Shown here piece after piece: positions 1 to 6,795 of a DNA stretch of 17,498 nucleotides. Each line of letters begins with the position of its first letter. Within the stretch, counting starts at the first letter, position 1. The position numbers were made by a program, and so were the translations under genes. The notes beneath the pieces were generated by a model. It was not told the DNA's origin and made no database searches. It worked only from the letters and a program-made list of their open reading frames with translations. The DNA is from an uncultured Clostridium sp. (lineage in GTDB: Bacteria > Bacillota > Clostridia > TANB77 > CAG-508), in NCBI GenBank assembly GCA_900557045.1, contig USQY01000037.1, positions 1-17,498 on the forward strand. The letters are read 5' to 3'.

Positions 1-522
1 TTTATATGTATAATTTTCACTATTATTAAACCATTTTATAAAATTAGCTTTTATAATTTCATCACTATAACTTCCATATGACATTCCTAATAAATTAGTT
101 ATAATAATGCTAGATCCCATAATAAATACTATTAATTGAATTATTTTATCTATTTTGCTATTAGTTATTTTTGATTTAAATAAAACATATATTAATAATA
201 TAGGAACTATCATTTTTACAAAATACAATAATTCTTTTACTAAAGAGTAATTAAAATTTCCTGGAACTAATGAGGTAAAATTCATTGCATTTATATGATG
301 AAATATTGCATATATGCCTAAAATTGCAGGATAAATTAGTAGCAAATACTTTCTCTTATTATTACTTTTTATAAAATATATTAAGAAAAATACTATAATA
401 ATTACTGTTCTAATTAATGTAGATATTGAATTATAAAAAATTTTTAAATCAAATATAGGCTGAATTATAAGAAAAATAATTATAATATTTTCTAGAATAG
501 ATTCTATTCTTATTTTTTTCAT
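1..522 (-). CDS. O-antigen-ligase-like polytopic membrane protein, N-terminal part (runs off left edge)
   Basis: A 174-codon open frame starts with ATG at 522 and is still open at base 1, so the 3' end lies outside the window. The start follows an AAAGGTGA ribosome binding site and lies 11 bases past the rpiA stop, so the two are co-transcribed. The product begins MKKIRIESILENIIII and is almost wholly hydrophobic, with helices at about residues 9-25, 33-48, 58-75 and 97-117. A short QPIFD motif follows the first helix; this resembles the start of the O-antigen ligase-like/Wzy-like membrane proteins of Firmicutes. Such proteins polymerise or ligate undecaprenyl-linked glycans on the outer face of the membrane. 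The family-defining large extracellular loop is not in the window, so the assignment is by similarity of the N-terminus and by context only. Confidence 0.6.
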   Translation of the reverse strand, partial: MKKIRIESILENIIIIFLIIQPIFDLKIFYNSISTLIRTVIIIVFFLIYFIKSNNKRKYLLLIYPAILGIYAIFHHINAMNFTSLVPGNFNYSLVKELLYFVKMIVPILLIYVLFKSKITNSKIDKIIQLIVFIMGSSIIITNLLGMSYGSYSDEIIKANFIKWFNNSENYTYK

Positions 523-533
523 AAAATCACCTT

Positions 534-1232
534 TTACTTTACAATAACAATATTATCATAACCTATAAACAATCCAGTTTCAATAACACCAACTATTGAT
601 TTTAATTTTGATTCTAAATTTTCTGTTACTTTGTCAAATTTAACATCTAATATAAAATTACCGTTTTCAGTTATTATAGGGCCATCTTTCCCCTCTGCTA
701 ACCTTAATTCTATATCCTTTCCACCTAATTTTATAATTTCTTCTTTTATATAATTTATTGCTTCTGGGAAACATTCAATAGGTATCGGATGTTTATCACA
801 TAACTGTTTAACAAATTTTGACTCGTCAACTAATATATATACAATTCCAGAATTTTTAATGTTCAATTTTTCTTTGAACATTGCTGCTCCTCTGCCTTTT
901 ATTAGCCAGTTATTTGGTGAAACCTCATCTGCTCCATCGAAAGACCAATCTGGTTTTTTTTCAATTAAACTTGCTGTTGGAATATTTAATTTAGTACATA
1001 GCATTTTTATTTCATATGATGTAGGAATCGCTGTTATTTTTATGTTTTCTTTCTTTATTTTATCTGCAATTTCACATGCAGTGATAAAAGATGTAGAACC
1101 AGAACCAAATCCTATCACATTACCATCTTTTATTTTTTCGCATATTTTTTTAGCCAACTTTTCTTTTTCTTCTCTGTTAGATATATGACTCCAAAAATCA
1201 ATACTATAATTTACGTCTTTATTAATATTCAT
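534..1232 (-). CDS. rpiA: Ribose-5-phosphate isomerase A, divergent
   Basis: This 232-residue protein matches the usual RpiA length and interconverts ribose-5-phosphate and ribulose-5-phosphate in the cytosol. The phosphate-binding loop GFGSGSTS is at 41-48 (family GLGTGSTA). The catalytic DGADE is at 99-103, and KGRGAAMFKEK is at 112-122 with the family's conserved Lys and Glu. DESK is at 136-139, a PIPIECFP-like segment at 149-156, and the C-terminal VGVIETGLF at 214-222. Several substitutions (F for L, S for T, RGAAMF for the usual GGALLR) and about 20 extra N-terminal residues make it a divergent member. The ATG start has a GGAGGAG site four bases away. It lies 68 bases after a membrane glycosyltransferase gene and 11 bases before an O-antigen-ligase-like gene, which is unusual company for a central-metabolism enzyme. 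I infer a supply role for a pentose- or pentitol-containing glycan. Confidence 0.88.
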   Translation of the reverse strand: MNINKDVNYSIDFWSHISNREEKEKLAKKICEKIKDGNVIGFGSGSTSFITACEIADKIKKENIKITAIPTSYEIKMLCTKLNIPTASLIEKKPDWSFDGADEVSPNNWLIKGRGAAMFKEKLNIKNSGIVYILVDESKFVKQLCDKHPIPIECFPEAINYIKEEIIKLGGKDIELRLAEGKDGPIITENGNFILDVKFDKVTENLESKLKSIVGVIETGLFIGYDNIVIVK

Positions 1233-1300
1233 TTTTCTCCTCCTTTGTATATAGTCATTCTATTTTTTAAGACTTATAATTACAATCTTTTATCCATCAT

Positions 1301-2233
1301 TTACTTATTTTTCAAAATACAAATTTGATTTAATTGTAACTCAAATAACTGTCTATGTTTCTTTACTATAACTTGTAATATCAAACTTGTTACATTTAGT
1401 AATAATCCTATAACCAATGAAATACAAGCAACAATTAATGTTGGAAATCTAGGTACTAAGCCTGTATTAAAATATTCAGAGAATACAGGTATTGCAAATA
1501 ATATTGCTATTATATAGAAGAATATTGAAATAGTATTAAAAAATAAACTTGGCTTATATTCTTTAAATAATGTAGCTATTGTTTTTAAAACTCTTGCTCC
1601 ATCTTTATAGGTATTTAATTTAGAAACACTACCAGCTGGTCTATCTCTATATTGCACTGGAATTTCTTTCAATGTAAAATTTTTATCTATTGCATGAATA
1701 GACATTTCTGTTTCTATTTCAAAACCTTTTGATAGTACAGGAAAAGTTTTTGCAAATTTATAACTAAATGCTCTATATCCAGTCATAATATCATTTATAT
1801 TATTTTTAAATATTTTATTAATCAATCCTCTTACCATTTTATTACCTAAATTATGAAATGGTCTTTTATTTTCTTGAAAATATGTTGAAGATAGTCTATC
1901 TCCTATAACCATATCTACATTATCATTTAATACATATTCACACATTTCTCTTGCATTTTCTGCAGGATATGTATCATCTCCATCTATCATTAAATAGCAA
2001 TCTGCATCTATATCTCTAAACATTGTTCTTATTACATTTCCTTTACCTTGTTTAGTTTCATAACGCACTATTGCTCCAGCTTTTCTTGCTACTTCATCTG
2101 TTCCGTCCTTTGAATTATTATCATATACATAAATATCAGCTTCTGGTAAAGCTGTCTTATAGTCTTTTACAACTTTTTCAATTGTTTTACTTTCATTGTA
2201 ACATGGTATTAACACCGCAATTTTACCTTCCAT
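1301..2233 (-). CDS. GT2 polyprenyl-phosphate glycosyltransferase (DPM1/GtrB-like) with two C-terminal membrane helices
   Basis: This is a 310-residue family 2 glycosyltransferase. The GT-A domain covers about 1-205: IPCYNES at 9-15, DNNSKDGT at 38-45, and the metal-binding DGDDTYP at 84-90. Further on, the GYRAFS and GFEIETE motifs and the YRDRPAGSVSKL segment are characteristic of dolichyl/undecaprenyl-phosphate sugar transferases of the DPM1 and GtrB type. Two hydrophobic helices follow at about 231-255 and 266-290. Enzymes of this group move a sugar from a nucleotide donor to a polyprenyl phosphate on the inner face of the membrane, for later use by a GT-C enzyme. The ATG is preceded by AAAAAGGAG. 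It is the first gene of a unit that continues into rpiA and an O-antigen-ligase-like gene. A candidate promoter lies 40-75 bases upstream. The sugar cannot be predicted. Confidence 0.85.
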   Translation of the reverse strand: MEGKIAVLIPCYNESKTIEKVVKDYKTALPEADIYVYDNNSKDGTDEVARKAGAIVRYETKQGKGNVIRTMFRDIDADCYLMIDGDDTYPAENAREMCEYVLNDNVDMVIGDRLSSTYFQENKRPFHNLGNKMVRGLINKIFKNNINDIMTGYRAFSYKFAKTFPVLSKGFEIETEMSIHAIDKNFTLKEIPVQYRDRPAGSVSKLNTYKDGARVLKTIATLFKEYKPSLFFNTISIFFYIIAILFAIPVFSEYFNTGLVPRFPTLIVACISLVIGLLLNVTSLILQVIVKKHRQLFELQLNQICILKNK

Positions 2234-2280
2234 TTTTACTCCTTTTTCACTTTTTTATTAGTATAACTTGTTTTTGGTTT

Positions 2281-2309
2281 ATTATTTCATATTTTTTCAT
2301 TTTTGTAAA
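2281..2309 (-). promoter_or_regulatory. Candidate sigma-A promoter for the glycosyltransferase-rpiA unit
   Basis: Read on the minus strand, TTTACA (2304-2309) is followed after 17 bases by AATAAT (2281-2286). This is a good match to the sigma-A consensus, about 48 bases upstream of the glycosyltransferase start. The region is so AT-rich that chance matches are likely; a second TATACT box nearer the gene lacks a convincing -35. Confidence 0.4.
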
Positions 2310-2358
2310 TATTTATTATAATTAATTTATAATTCTACTTTGTTTCACTTTGAATAAT

Positions 2359-2387
2359 TTTATTTATGTACATATTACATAAATAAA
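2359..2387. repeat. Perfect 12-bp inverted repeat in the 2234-2525 gap
   Basis: TTTATTTATGTA (2359-2370) is mirrored exactly by TACATAAATAAA (2376-2387) with a 5-base spacer. It lies in the 292-base gene-free gap between the toxin stop and the glycosyltransferase start. It has no clear T-tract on either side, so it is a weak terminator at best. It sits about 50 bases upstream of the candidate promoter and could be a binding site. I see no gene in this gap. Confidence 0.5.
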
Positions 2388-2469
2388 TTCTTAGAAATAA
2401 TCAGAGAATTTTTATTTTTATAGAATATTACATATTGGTTTAATAATTATTAAATTTAATTTATTTTTG

Positions 2470-2490
2470 AAAAATTTACCGAAATGGTAA
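2470..2490 (-). terminator. Weak candidate terminator after the toxin gene
   Basis: On the minus strand a 5-bp stem (TTACC at 2486-2490 pairing with GGTAA at 2476-2480, 5-base loop) is followed by ATTTTT. It lies 36 bases past the toxin stop. The stem is short, so efficiency is doubtful. Confidence 0.35.
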
Positions 2491-2525
2491 TTACGATTTA
2501 AAATTTTTAAGGTTTTTAAATTTTA

Positions 2526-2777
2526 TTAATGGAATTTATAAATATCTCCTCTACTATCTGCATCTGTTACATCAATTATTATTTGATTTTCTATCCATTC
2601 AAATATTACTCTATATTTTCCCACTCTCAATCTATATGTATTAGAATAATTCTGCATTTTTTTAATATCTCCAGCAGGCAAATTATAAATAGCTTTATAT
2701 AATTTTACCTGCTGATTTTTATCTTGCTTACTAATAAATTTCAAGGCACGTTTTTTTATATTAATTTTGTATATCAT
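2526..2777 (-). CDS. RelE/ParE-superfamily toxin-like protein
   Basis: This 83-residue basic protein has the RelE-fold pattern: an N-terminal strand and helix (MIYKINIKKRALKFI), a LPAGDIKK segment at 33-40, the central YRLRVGKYRVIF at 48-59, and the C-terminal SRGDIYKFH at 75-83. Arg at 49, 51, 56 and 76 and Tyr80 sit where ribosome-dependent mRNA interferases of this family keep their catalytic basic residues and tyrosine. This supports an mRNA endonuclease role, but activity is not proven by sequence. Its ATG lies 17 bases inside the end of the upstream antitoxin-like gene, and there is no good ribosome binding site of its own (only GGTTGACA nearby). It is therefore probably made by translational coupling. 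It is not part of the surrounding glycan pathway. Confidence 0.8.
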   Translation of the reverse strand: MIYKINIKKRALKFISKQDKNQQVKLYKAIYNLPAGDIKKMQNYSNTYRLRVGKYRVIFEWIENQIIIDVTDADSRGDIYKFH

Positions 2778-3051
2778 TCATTGTCAACCCCGCTTCCTTT
2801 AATGCTTGTTCAAATGATATTGCTTCTTTTCTTTCTTTTTCTCTTTGTTCTTCAGTTAAAGAAAGTTCTTCTATTAACATTAATTTTTCTGTTATATCCA
2901 TATTTTCCAATATGGCATCTGGTGCTAATGTTAGAAGTTTAGCATCAATCATTTTTTCTGCAAGTTCTTTAATAACTGTTGCTTCTATAGTGTTTAATTT
3001 TCGCATTATATTAGCTACATCAATTATGTTTTGTTTTTGTGACTCGCTCAT
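2761..3051 (-). CDS. Antitoxin-like partner of the RelE-type toxin
   Basis: This 96-residue, charged, largely helical protein lies directly before the toxin and overlaps it by 17 bases. The ATG has a strong GGAGG five bases upstream. The N-terminal part (about 5-40) is a predicted helix pair. A highly acidic/basic linker (EEQREKERKEA, about 67-77) leads to FEQALKEAGLTMNDI, which resembles the C-terminal toxin-wrapping tail of RelB/Phd-type antitoxins. I do not recognise a classical AbrB, ribbon-helix-helix or Phd DNA-binding domain. The antitoxin call therefore rests on size, order, overlap and the C-terminal motif. A palindrome between promoter and start could be its operator. Confidence 0.65.
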   Translation of the reverse strand: MSESQKQNIIDVANIMRKLNTIEATVIKELAEKMIDAKLLTLAPDAILENMDITEKLMLIEELSLTEEQREKERKEAISFEQALKEAGLTMNDIQN

Positions 3052-3083
3052 CTTTTCCTCCTTTTTTATTTTTGATTTCGTTG

Positions 3084-3100
3084 TAAATGTTCCACATTTA
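3084..3100. promoter_or_regulatory. Candidate operator palindrome of the toxin-antitoxin cassette
   Basis: TAAATGT and ACATTTA form a perfect 7-bp inverted repeat around TCC. It lies just downstream of the predicted transcription start and about 33 bases upstream of the antitoxin ATG. That position is typical of an autoregulatory operator of a toxin-antitoxin operon. Binding is inferred, not shown. Confidence 0.45.
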
Positions 3101-3113
3101 GATTGTTACTTAC

Positions 3114-3141
3114 ATTTTAAATTTTATTTATCTAAGTTCAA
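3114..3141 (-). promoter_or_regulatory. Candidate promoter of the toxin-antitoxin cassette
   Basis: On the minus strand TTGAAC (3136-3141) is separated by 16 bases from TAAAAT (3114-3119). The predicted start near 3107 would leave a leader of about 55 bases containing the palindrome and the GGAGG site of the antitoxin gene. Confidence 0.4.
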
Positions 3142-3223
3142 TTTACTTGTTAATAGTATATCATAAAATTTTATTAAATAGAATACTTGTCACAAAAATT
3201 TCACAAAACTGTTAAACAATGAC

Positions 3224-3262
3224 AAAAGCATATAAGAAATTTATAATTTCCTATATGCTTTT
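3224..3262 (-). terminator. Rho-independent terminator after the LCP gene
   Basis: The arms 3224-3239 and 3247-3262 pair over 16 positions around a 7-base loop. On the plus strand one position is an A/C mismatch (3235/3251), but in the minus-strand transcript it becomes a G-U wobble. This argues that the hairpin serves leftward transcription. It starts 8 bases after the LCP stop and ends in TTTTGTCATTG. It separates the LCP unit from the toxin-antitoxin unit. Confidence 0.75.
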
Positions 3263-3269
3263 AAATTTT

Positions 3270-4358
3270 CTACTTATACCCAGTCTTTTTAATTATACCA
3301 TTACTATATTCCTTAACCTTACTACTAACCTCATATCCATCATTTCCAAATAAATCAGCATGTAATTTTTTAACATTGCTTTCCAATGTAACAGGAACAC
3401 CATACCATCTGTCTAAAGTAATACCTTTAACTTCATAAGGCCATCCAACACTTGCTACAACATTGTATTGTGCTATGCTTGGTATCATAGATAAAATCTC
3501 ACTAGAAGTTATGTTAGTATACACTTTAGGTAATAAAATATCAGCTAAATTATTAAGTTTTCCTACACTCATTTTTTTAGATTTGTTGAAACATGCATTT
3601 AATACATCTCTCATTCTTTCAGTTCTTTTATAGTCTCCACCAGCTGTATAACGAATTCTTGAATATGCTAAAGCTTGAACACCTGAAAGTGTTTGATTTC
3701 CTGTTTTAGTAACTCTTGGTGTATGTTTTCCCATTTGGGAATCAACTGCTGAAATATAATCATTTATGTATTTTAATTCATCTGATTCTATTGCAATATT
3801 AACACCATCTACAGCATCTATTATATCAACAACAGCATCAAAGTTAACAGCAACAAACTCAGTAATATCTAAGTCAAAGTTTTTATTTATAGTATTTATT
3901 GCAAGTTCAGGTCCTCCAAATGCATATGCATGTGTTATTTTATCATAACCATGTCCTTCAATATATACATAAGTATCTCTATAAATAGATGTTAGCTTAA
4001 CTTCATTTGTATCTTCATTTATACTTGCAATAATAATACAGTCACTTCTTGTATTATCATATGTATTAGCTCTTGCATCTACTCCGAAAAGTACTATGTT
4101 TCTGTAGCCTTTAAGTTGTTCTGCTACACCTTCATTTATTTCTATGTTTCCTAATTCTACATAATTTAATTTTGATAATTTATTATATACATACCATGTT
4201 ACTGCTGAAAAGAATAGTAGTAATATTATTAATAATACTAATAATATTTTCAAAAAAATTCTTGTTTTTTTATTTTTTTTACTTTTTAAAGTTTCTCCTT
4301 TGTATACTTTTTGTTTTGACATATTGATTTTCCTTTCTTGTGACTTATTAGAAGCCAT
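3270..4358 (-). CDS. LytR-CpsA-Psr (LCP) family protein, probable glycan-to-cell-wall ligase
   Basis: The frame gives 362 residues: a basic cytoplasmic N-terminus, one membrane helix at about 34-56, then an extracellular LCP domain from about 85. Motifs are NIVLFGVDAR, the RSDCIIIAS segment, LTSIYRDTYVYI, the KITHAYAFGG stretch, ALAYSRIRY and KRTERMRDVL. These carry the conserved Asp and Arg residues that bind the pyrophosphate of polyprenyl-linked glycans. LCP enzymes move undecaprenyl-linked teichoic acids or capsule onto peptidoglycan. The ATG at 4358 has AGAGG about 14 bases upstream. An in-frame ATG at 4322 (MSKQKVYK, 350 residues) has a better spaced AAAGGA, so that may be the true start. 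It has its own promoter and terminator and follows the glycan cluster, so attachment of that glycan to the wall is the likely role. Confidence 0.9.
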   Translation of the reverse strand: MASNKSQERKINMSKQKVYKGETLKSKKNKKTRIFLKILLVLLIILLLFFSAVTWYVYNKLSKLNYVELGNIEINEGVAEQLKGYRNIVLFGVDARANTYDNTRSDCIIIASINEDTNEVKLTSIYRDTYVYIEGHGYDKITHAYAFGGPELAINTINKNFDLDITEFVAVNFDAVVDIIDAVDGVNIAIESDELKYINDYISAVDSQMGKHTPRVTKTGNQTLSGVQALAYSRIRYTAGGDYKRTERMRDVLNACFNKSKKMSVGKLNNLADILLPKVYTNITSSEILSMIPSIAQYNVVASVGWPYEVKGITLDRWYGVPVTLESNVKKLHADLFGNDGYEVSSKVKEYSNGIIKKTGYK

Positions 4359-4391
4359 GTTTTTGATATTTTCCTCTTCTATTTCTTCAAA

Positions 4392-4420
4392 ATTATAACT
4401 CTTTTATTTATATTTGTAAA
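4392..4420 (-). promoter_or_regulatory. Sigma-A-type promoter of the LCP gene
   Basis: On the minus strand TTTACA (4415-4420) is separated by exactly 17 bases from TATAAT (4392-4397), matching consensus at 11 of 12 positions. The predicted start near 4385 is about 27 bases before the first ATG of the LCP gene and about 63 before the alternative one. The 176-base gap it sits in shows no convincing terminator for the upstream DUF3048 gene, so read-through may also occur. Confidence 0.7.
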
Positions 4421-4534
4421 GTTACTTATTTTGCTTGTTTTCCAAGGTTTGCATCATACTAAAATATTGTTACTCAATAATATTTGTGTTTTTTAATAAT
4501 TTAAAATTATTTGTTTTATTAAATTTATCTGACT

Positions 4535-5608
4535 TTATTCAATTGTCAACTTTTGTGAATTTGTTTGTAATTCTATATATGTACGACCATCACTAACTTC
4601 TATTTCTTTGCCATCTTTATAATAATATTTTGTTTTGGCTGATCTACTATCCTTTTTCCATGTTATTGGAACAGCATAACCATTTGTTATAAAATAACCA
4701 TTGCCTGAACCAACTGTTTTTAAATCCCAATAATAATTATCTGAGCACACTGAATAATTAATCTTTTGTACTATAATGTTTTTTGTGCTAACTTGTTCCT
4801 TAGTATAATAATCAGTACAATATTTATCATTTTCCATTCTGTTATACATCTTAGTATTATTATCATATACAAATGTTGTAACATTTGGTTTTGCACCATA
4901 TGGGATTACGACTTTATTTGCTGTTTTTGCTTCATCTTTTGCTGATAAATCAACATCTTCTGGATTATAATTTAATAATATTGTTCTATCAGATTCTGTT
5001 TTAAATTTTTTATCATTAATTGTTTGTTTAATTTTAGAAATAGATGTATATGCAGTATGTTCACTTGCTAGTTTTTCTGGATTATTTCTCCAAAATGGCT
5101 TGTCGAATAATCCATTTATATAATTAATTGAACCTGCTTTTTCATCATCTTCAGCATAATGACTCCATCCATAGTGAACAAAAATTGCATCTGATTCTAA
5201 TGCATAATCTACGAAATTATGTCTTGAACTTCTAATTGTTCCTATTGTTAAGTCTTCATCTATGTCTTTATATAATGCTAGTAATCTTGATGTATTACCT
5301 TCAGTTGGTATTTCATATACTAGATATGCTTTGTTAAGACCTGTTTGAACTTTAACGGCTACTGGTGTGTTGTTAATTGATATTGCATATGGTCTTGTTT
5401 TTGAGTTAGTGTTTATGATATCAACTTTTTTATCTTTTGATTCTTTTAAATCAACTGTTATTGTATCTTCTCCATTTTGTTCATTCTGACTTTGAATTAT
5501 TTTTGAAGTATTATTGTTTTTATATTGTATTGCTATGATAGCTCCAGCTATAGTAAGAACTAAAATTATTAATATAACTAATATTATTACTAATTTTTTA
5601 TTTTTCAT
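4535..5608 (-). CDS. DUF3048 (YerB-like) membrane-anchored extracellular protein
   Basis: The product has 357 residues from the ATG at 5608. A GTG two codons earlier is in frame but TGAGGT is spaced for the ATG. A membrane helix at about 6-27 is followed by a low-complexity stretch and the extracellular DUF3048 region from about 72. Recognisable pieces are TRPYAISINNTPVA, the QTGLNKAYLVYEIPTEG segment, IGTIRSSRHNFVDYA and AIFVHYGWSHYA. The C-terminal part has a WKKDSRSAKTKYYY-type strand region. The family includes Bacillus subtilis YerB; its biochemical role is not established. The gene lies 27 bases after glf and is the last gene of the big glycan run, immediately before the LCP unit. An envelope role is plausible but inferred. 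Confidence 0.85.
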   Translation of the reverse strand: MKNKKLVIILVILIILVLTIAGAIIAIQYKNNNTSKIIQSQNEQNGEDTITVDLKESKDKKVDIINTNSKTRPYAISINNTPVAVKVQTGLNKAYLVYEIPTEGNTSRLLALYKDIDEDLTIGTIRSSRHNFVDYALESDAIFVHYGWSHYAEDDEKAGSINYINGLFDKPFWRNNPEKLASEHTAYTSISKIKQTINDKKFKTESDRTILLNYNPEDVDLSAKDEAKTANKVVIPYGAKPNVTTFVYDNNTKMYNRMENDKYCTDYYTKEQVSTKNIIVQKINYSVCSDNYYWDLKTVGSGNGYFITNGYAVPITWKKDSRSAKTKYYYKDGKEIEVSDGRTYIELQTNSQKLTIE

Positions 5609-5635
5609 ATACACTTACCTCACATTCGATATATT

Positions 5636-6766
5636 TTATAACTCCTCTTTTACTGTTTGTAGAGCTGATGCTATAACCTTGTCCATATCATAGTATTTAT
5701 ATTGACCTAACCTACCACCAAAAATTATATTTTTATCTTGATTTGCAAGTTCTTTATATTTTTCATACAGCCCATTATTTCTTTCATTATTAATTGGATA
5801 ATAAGGCTCTTTTTCTTGTGTCCATTTATCAGGATATTCACGTGTTATTATAGTTTTTTCTTTAGCAGTTCCTTCTGCTTGTTTTCCAAGACTTGCACCA
5901 TATTCAAAATGTTTGTGTTCTATTATTCTAGTATATGGTACTTCATATTCTGTATAATTTACAACTGCATTTCCTTGGTAATTTTCTTCATTTAGAGTTT
6001 CTGTTTCAAAGCGTAAACTTCTGTATTCTAATTCACCAAATTTATAGTTGTAATATTTATCTATTGGTCCTGTAAATACTATTTTTTCAGCAATATTTTC
6101 AAGTTCTTCTTTATGTTCAAAATAATCATAATTTAATTTTACTTCTATTCCATTTAACATTTTTTCAATTATTTTTGTATATCCGCCAATTGGAATTCCT
6201 TGATAAATATCATTAAAATAGTTATTATCATATATAAATCTTACTGGTAATCTTTTTATAATAAAACTTGGAAGTTCAGTTGCTTTTTGTCCCCATTGTT
6301 TTTCTGTATAGCCTTTTACTAGTTTTTCATATATTGTTTTTCCCACTAGGCTAATAGCTTGTTCTTCTAAATTCTTAGGTTCTGTTATTCCTGCTTCTTG
6401 TTTTTCTTGTTCTATTTTTGCCTGTGCTTCTGCAGGTGTTACTACTCCCCATAATTTGTTGAATGTATTCATGTTAAATGGCATGTTGTATAGTTCACTT
6501 TTGTAACGAGCTACTGGTGAATTTGTGTAACGGTTAAATTCTGCAAATTGGTTTATGTATTGCCATACTTCTTTGTTACTTGTATGGAATATGTGTGCCC
6601 CGTACTTATGTACATTTATTCCTTCTATTTCTTGTGTGTAGATGTTTCCTGCTATGTGTGAGCGTTTGTCTATTACTAGACATTTTTTTCCTTTTTTGTT
6701 TGCTTCGTAGGCGAAGATTGCGCCGAATAGGCCTGTGCCTACTATTAAGTAGTCGTATTTTTTCAT
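5636..6766 (-). CDS. glf: UDP-galactopyranose mutase
   Basis: This full-length 376-residue flavoenzyme converts UDP-galactopyranose to UDP-galactofuranose in the cytosol. The FAD-binding Rossmann motif GTGLFG is at 10-15, IDKRSHIAGN at 32-41, and KYGAHIFHT at 54-62. Substrate-site Trp157 lies in YTEKQW, and Arg171 lies in the RLPVR motif, 14 residues later, as in the Klebsiella enzyme. Later come the RIIEHKHFEYG motif with the second active-site arginine, and the terminal GRLGQYKYYDMD. A GGAGG site supports the ATG. It follows the GT-C-like membrane protein gene by 29 bases and implies galactofuranose in the polymer. Codon use is odd: the first hundred codons mostly end in C for two-fold pyrimidine residues, while the later part mostly ends in T like the neighbours. 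Confidence 0.97.
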   Translation of the reverse strand: MKKYDYLIVGTGLFGAIFAYEANKKGKKCLVIDKRSHIAGNIYTQEIEGINVHKYGAHIFHTSNKEVWQYINQFAEFNRYTNSPVARYKSELYNMPFNMNTFNKLWGVVTPAEAQAKIEQEKQEAGITEPKNLEEQAISLVGKTIYEKLVKGYTEKQWGQKATELPSFIIKRLPVRFIYDNNYFNDIYQGIPIGGYTKIIEKMLNGIEVKLNYDYFEHKEELENIAEKIVFTGPIDKYYNYKFGELEYRSLRFETETLNEENYQGNAVVNYTEYEVPYTRIIEHKHFEYGASLGKQAEGTAKEKTIITREYPDKWTQEKEPYYPINNERNNGLYEKYKELANQDKNIIFGGRLGQYKYYDMDKVIASALQTVKEEL

Positions 6767-6795
6767 TAATTTTTCCTCCTTATTTTATTATCTTT

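Noticed and set aside
859..1188. Open frame of 109 codons on the plus strand over rpiA
   Set aside because: It is antisense to a well supported gene and has no ribosome binding site or recognisable motif. Like the other plus-strand frames in this window, it reflects AT-rich codon bias.
4440..4500. AT-only hairpin around AAATATT and AATATTT as terminator of the DUF3048 gene
   Set aside because: The stem is only 7 A/T pairs with a 10-base loop and a short T run, which is not enough to call a terminator in such AT-rich sequence.
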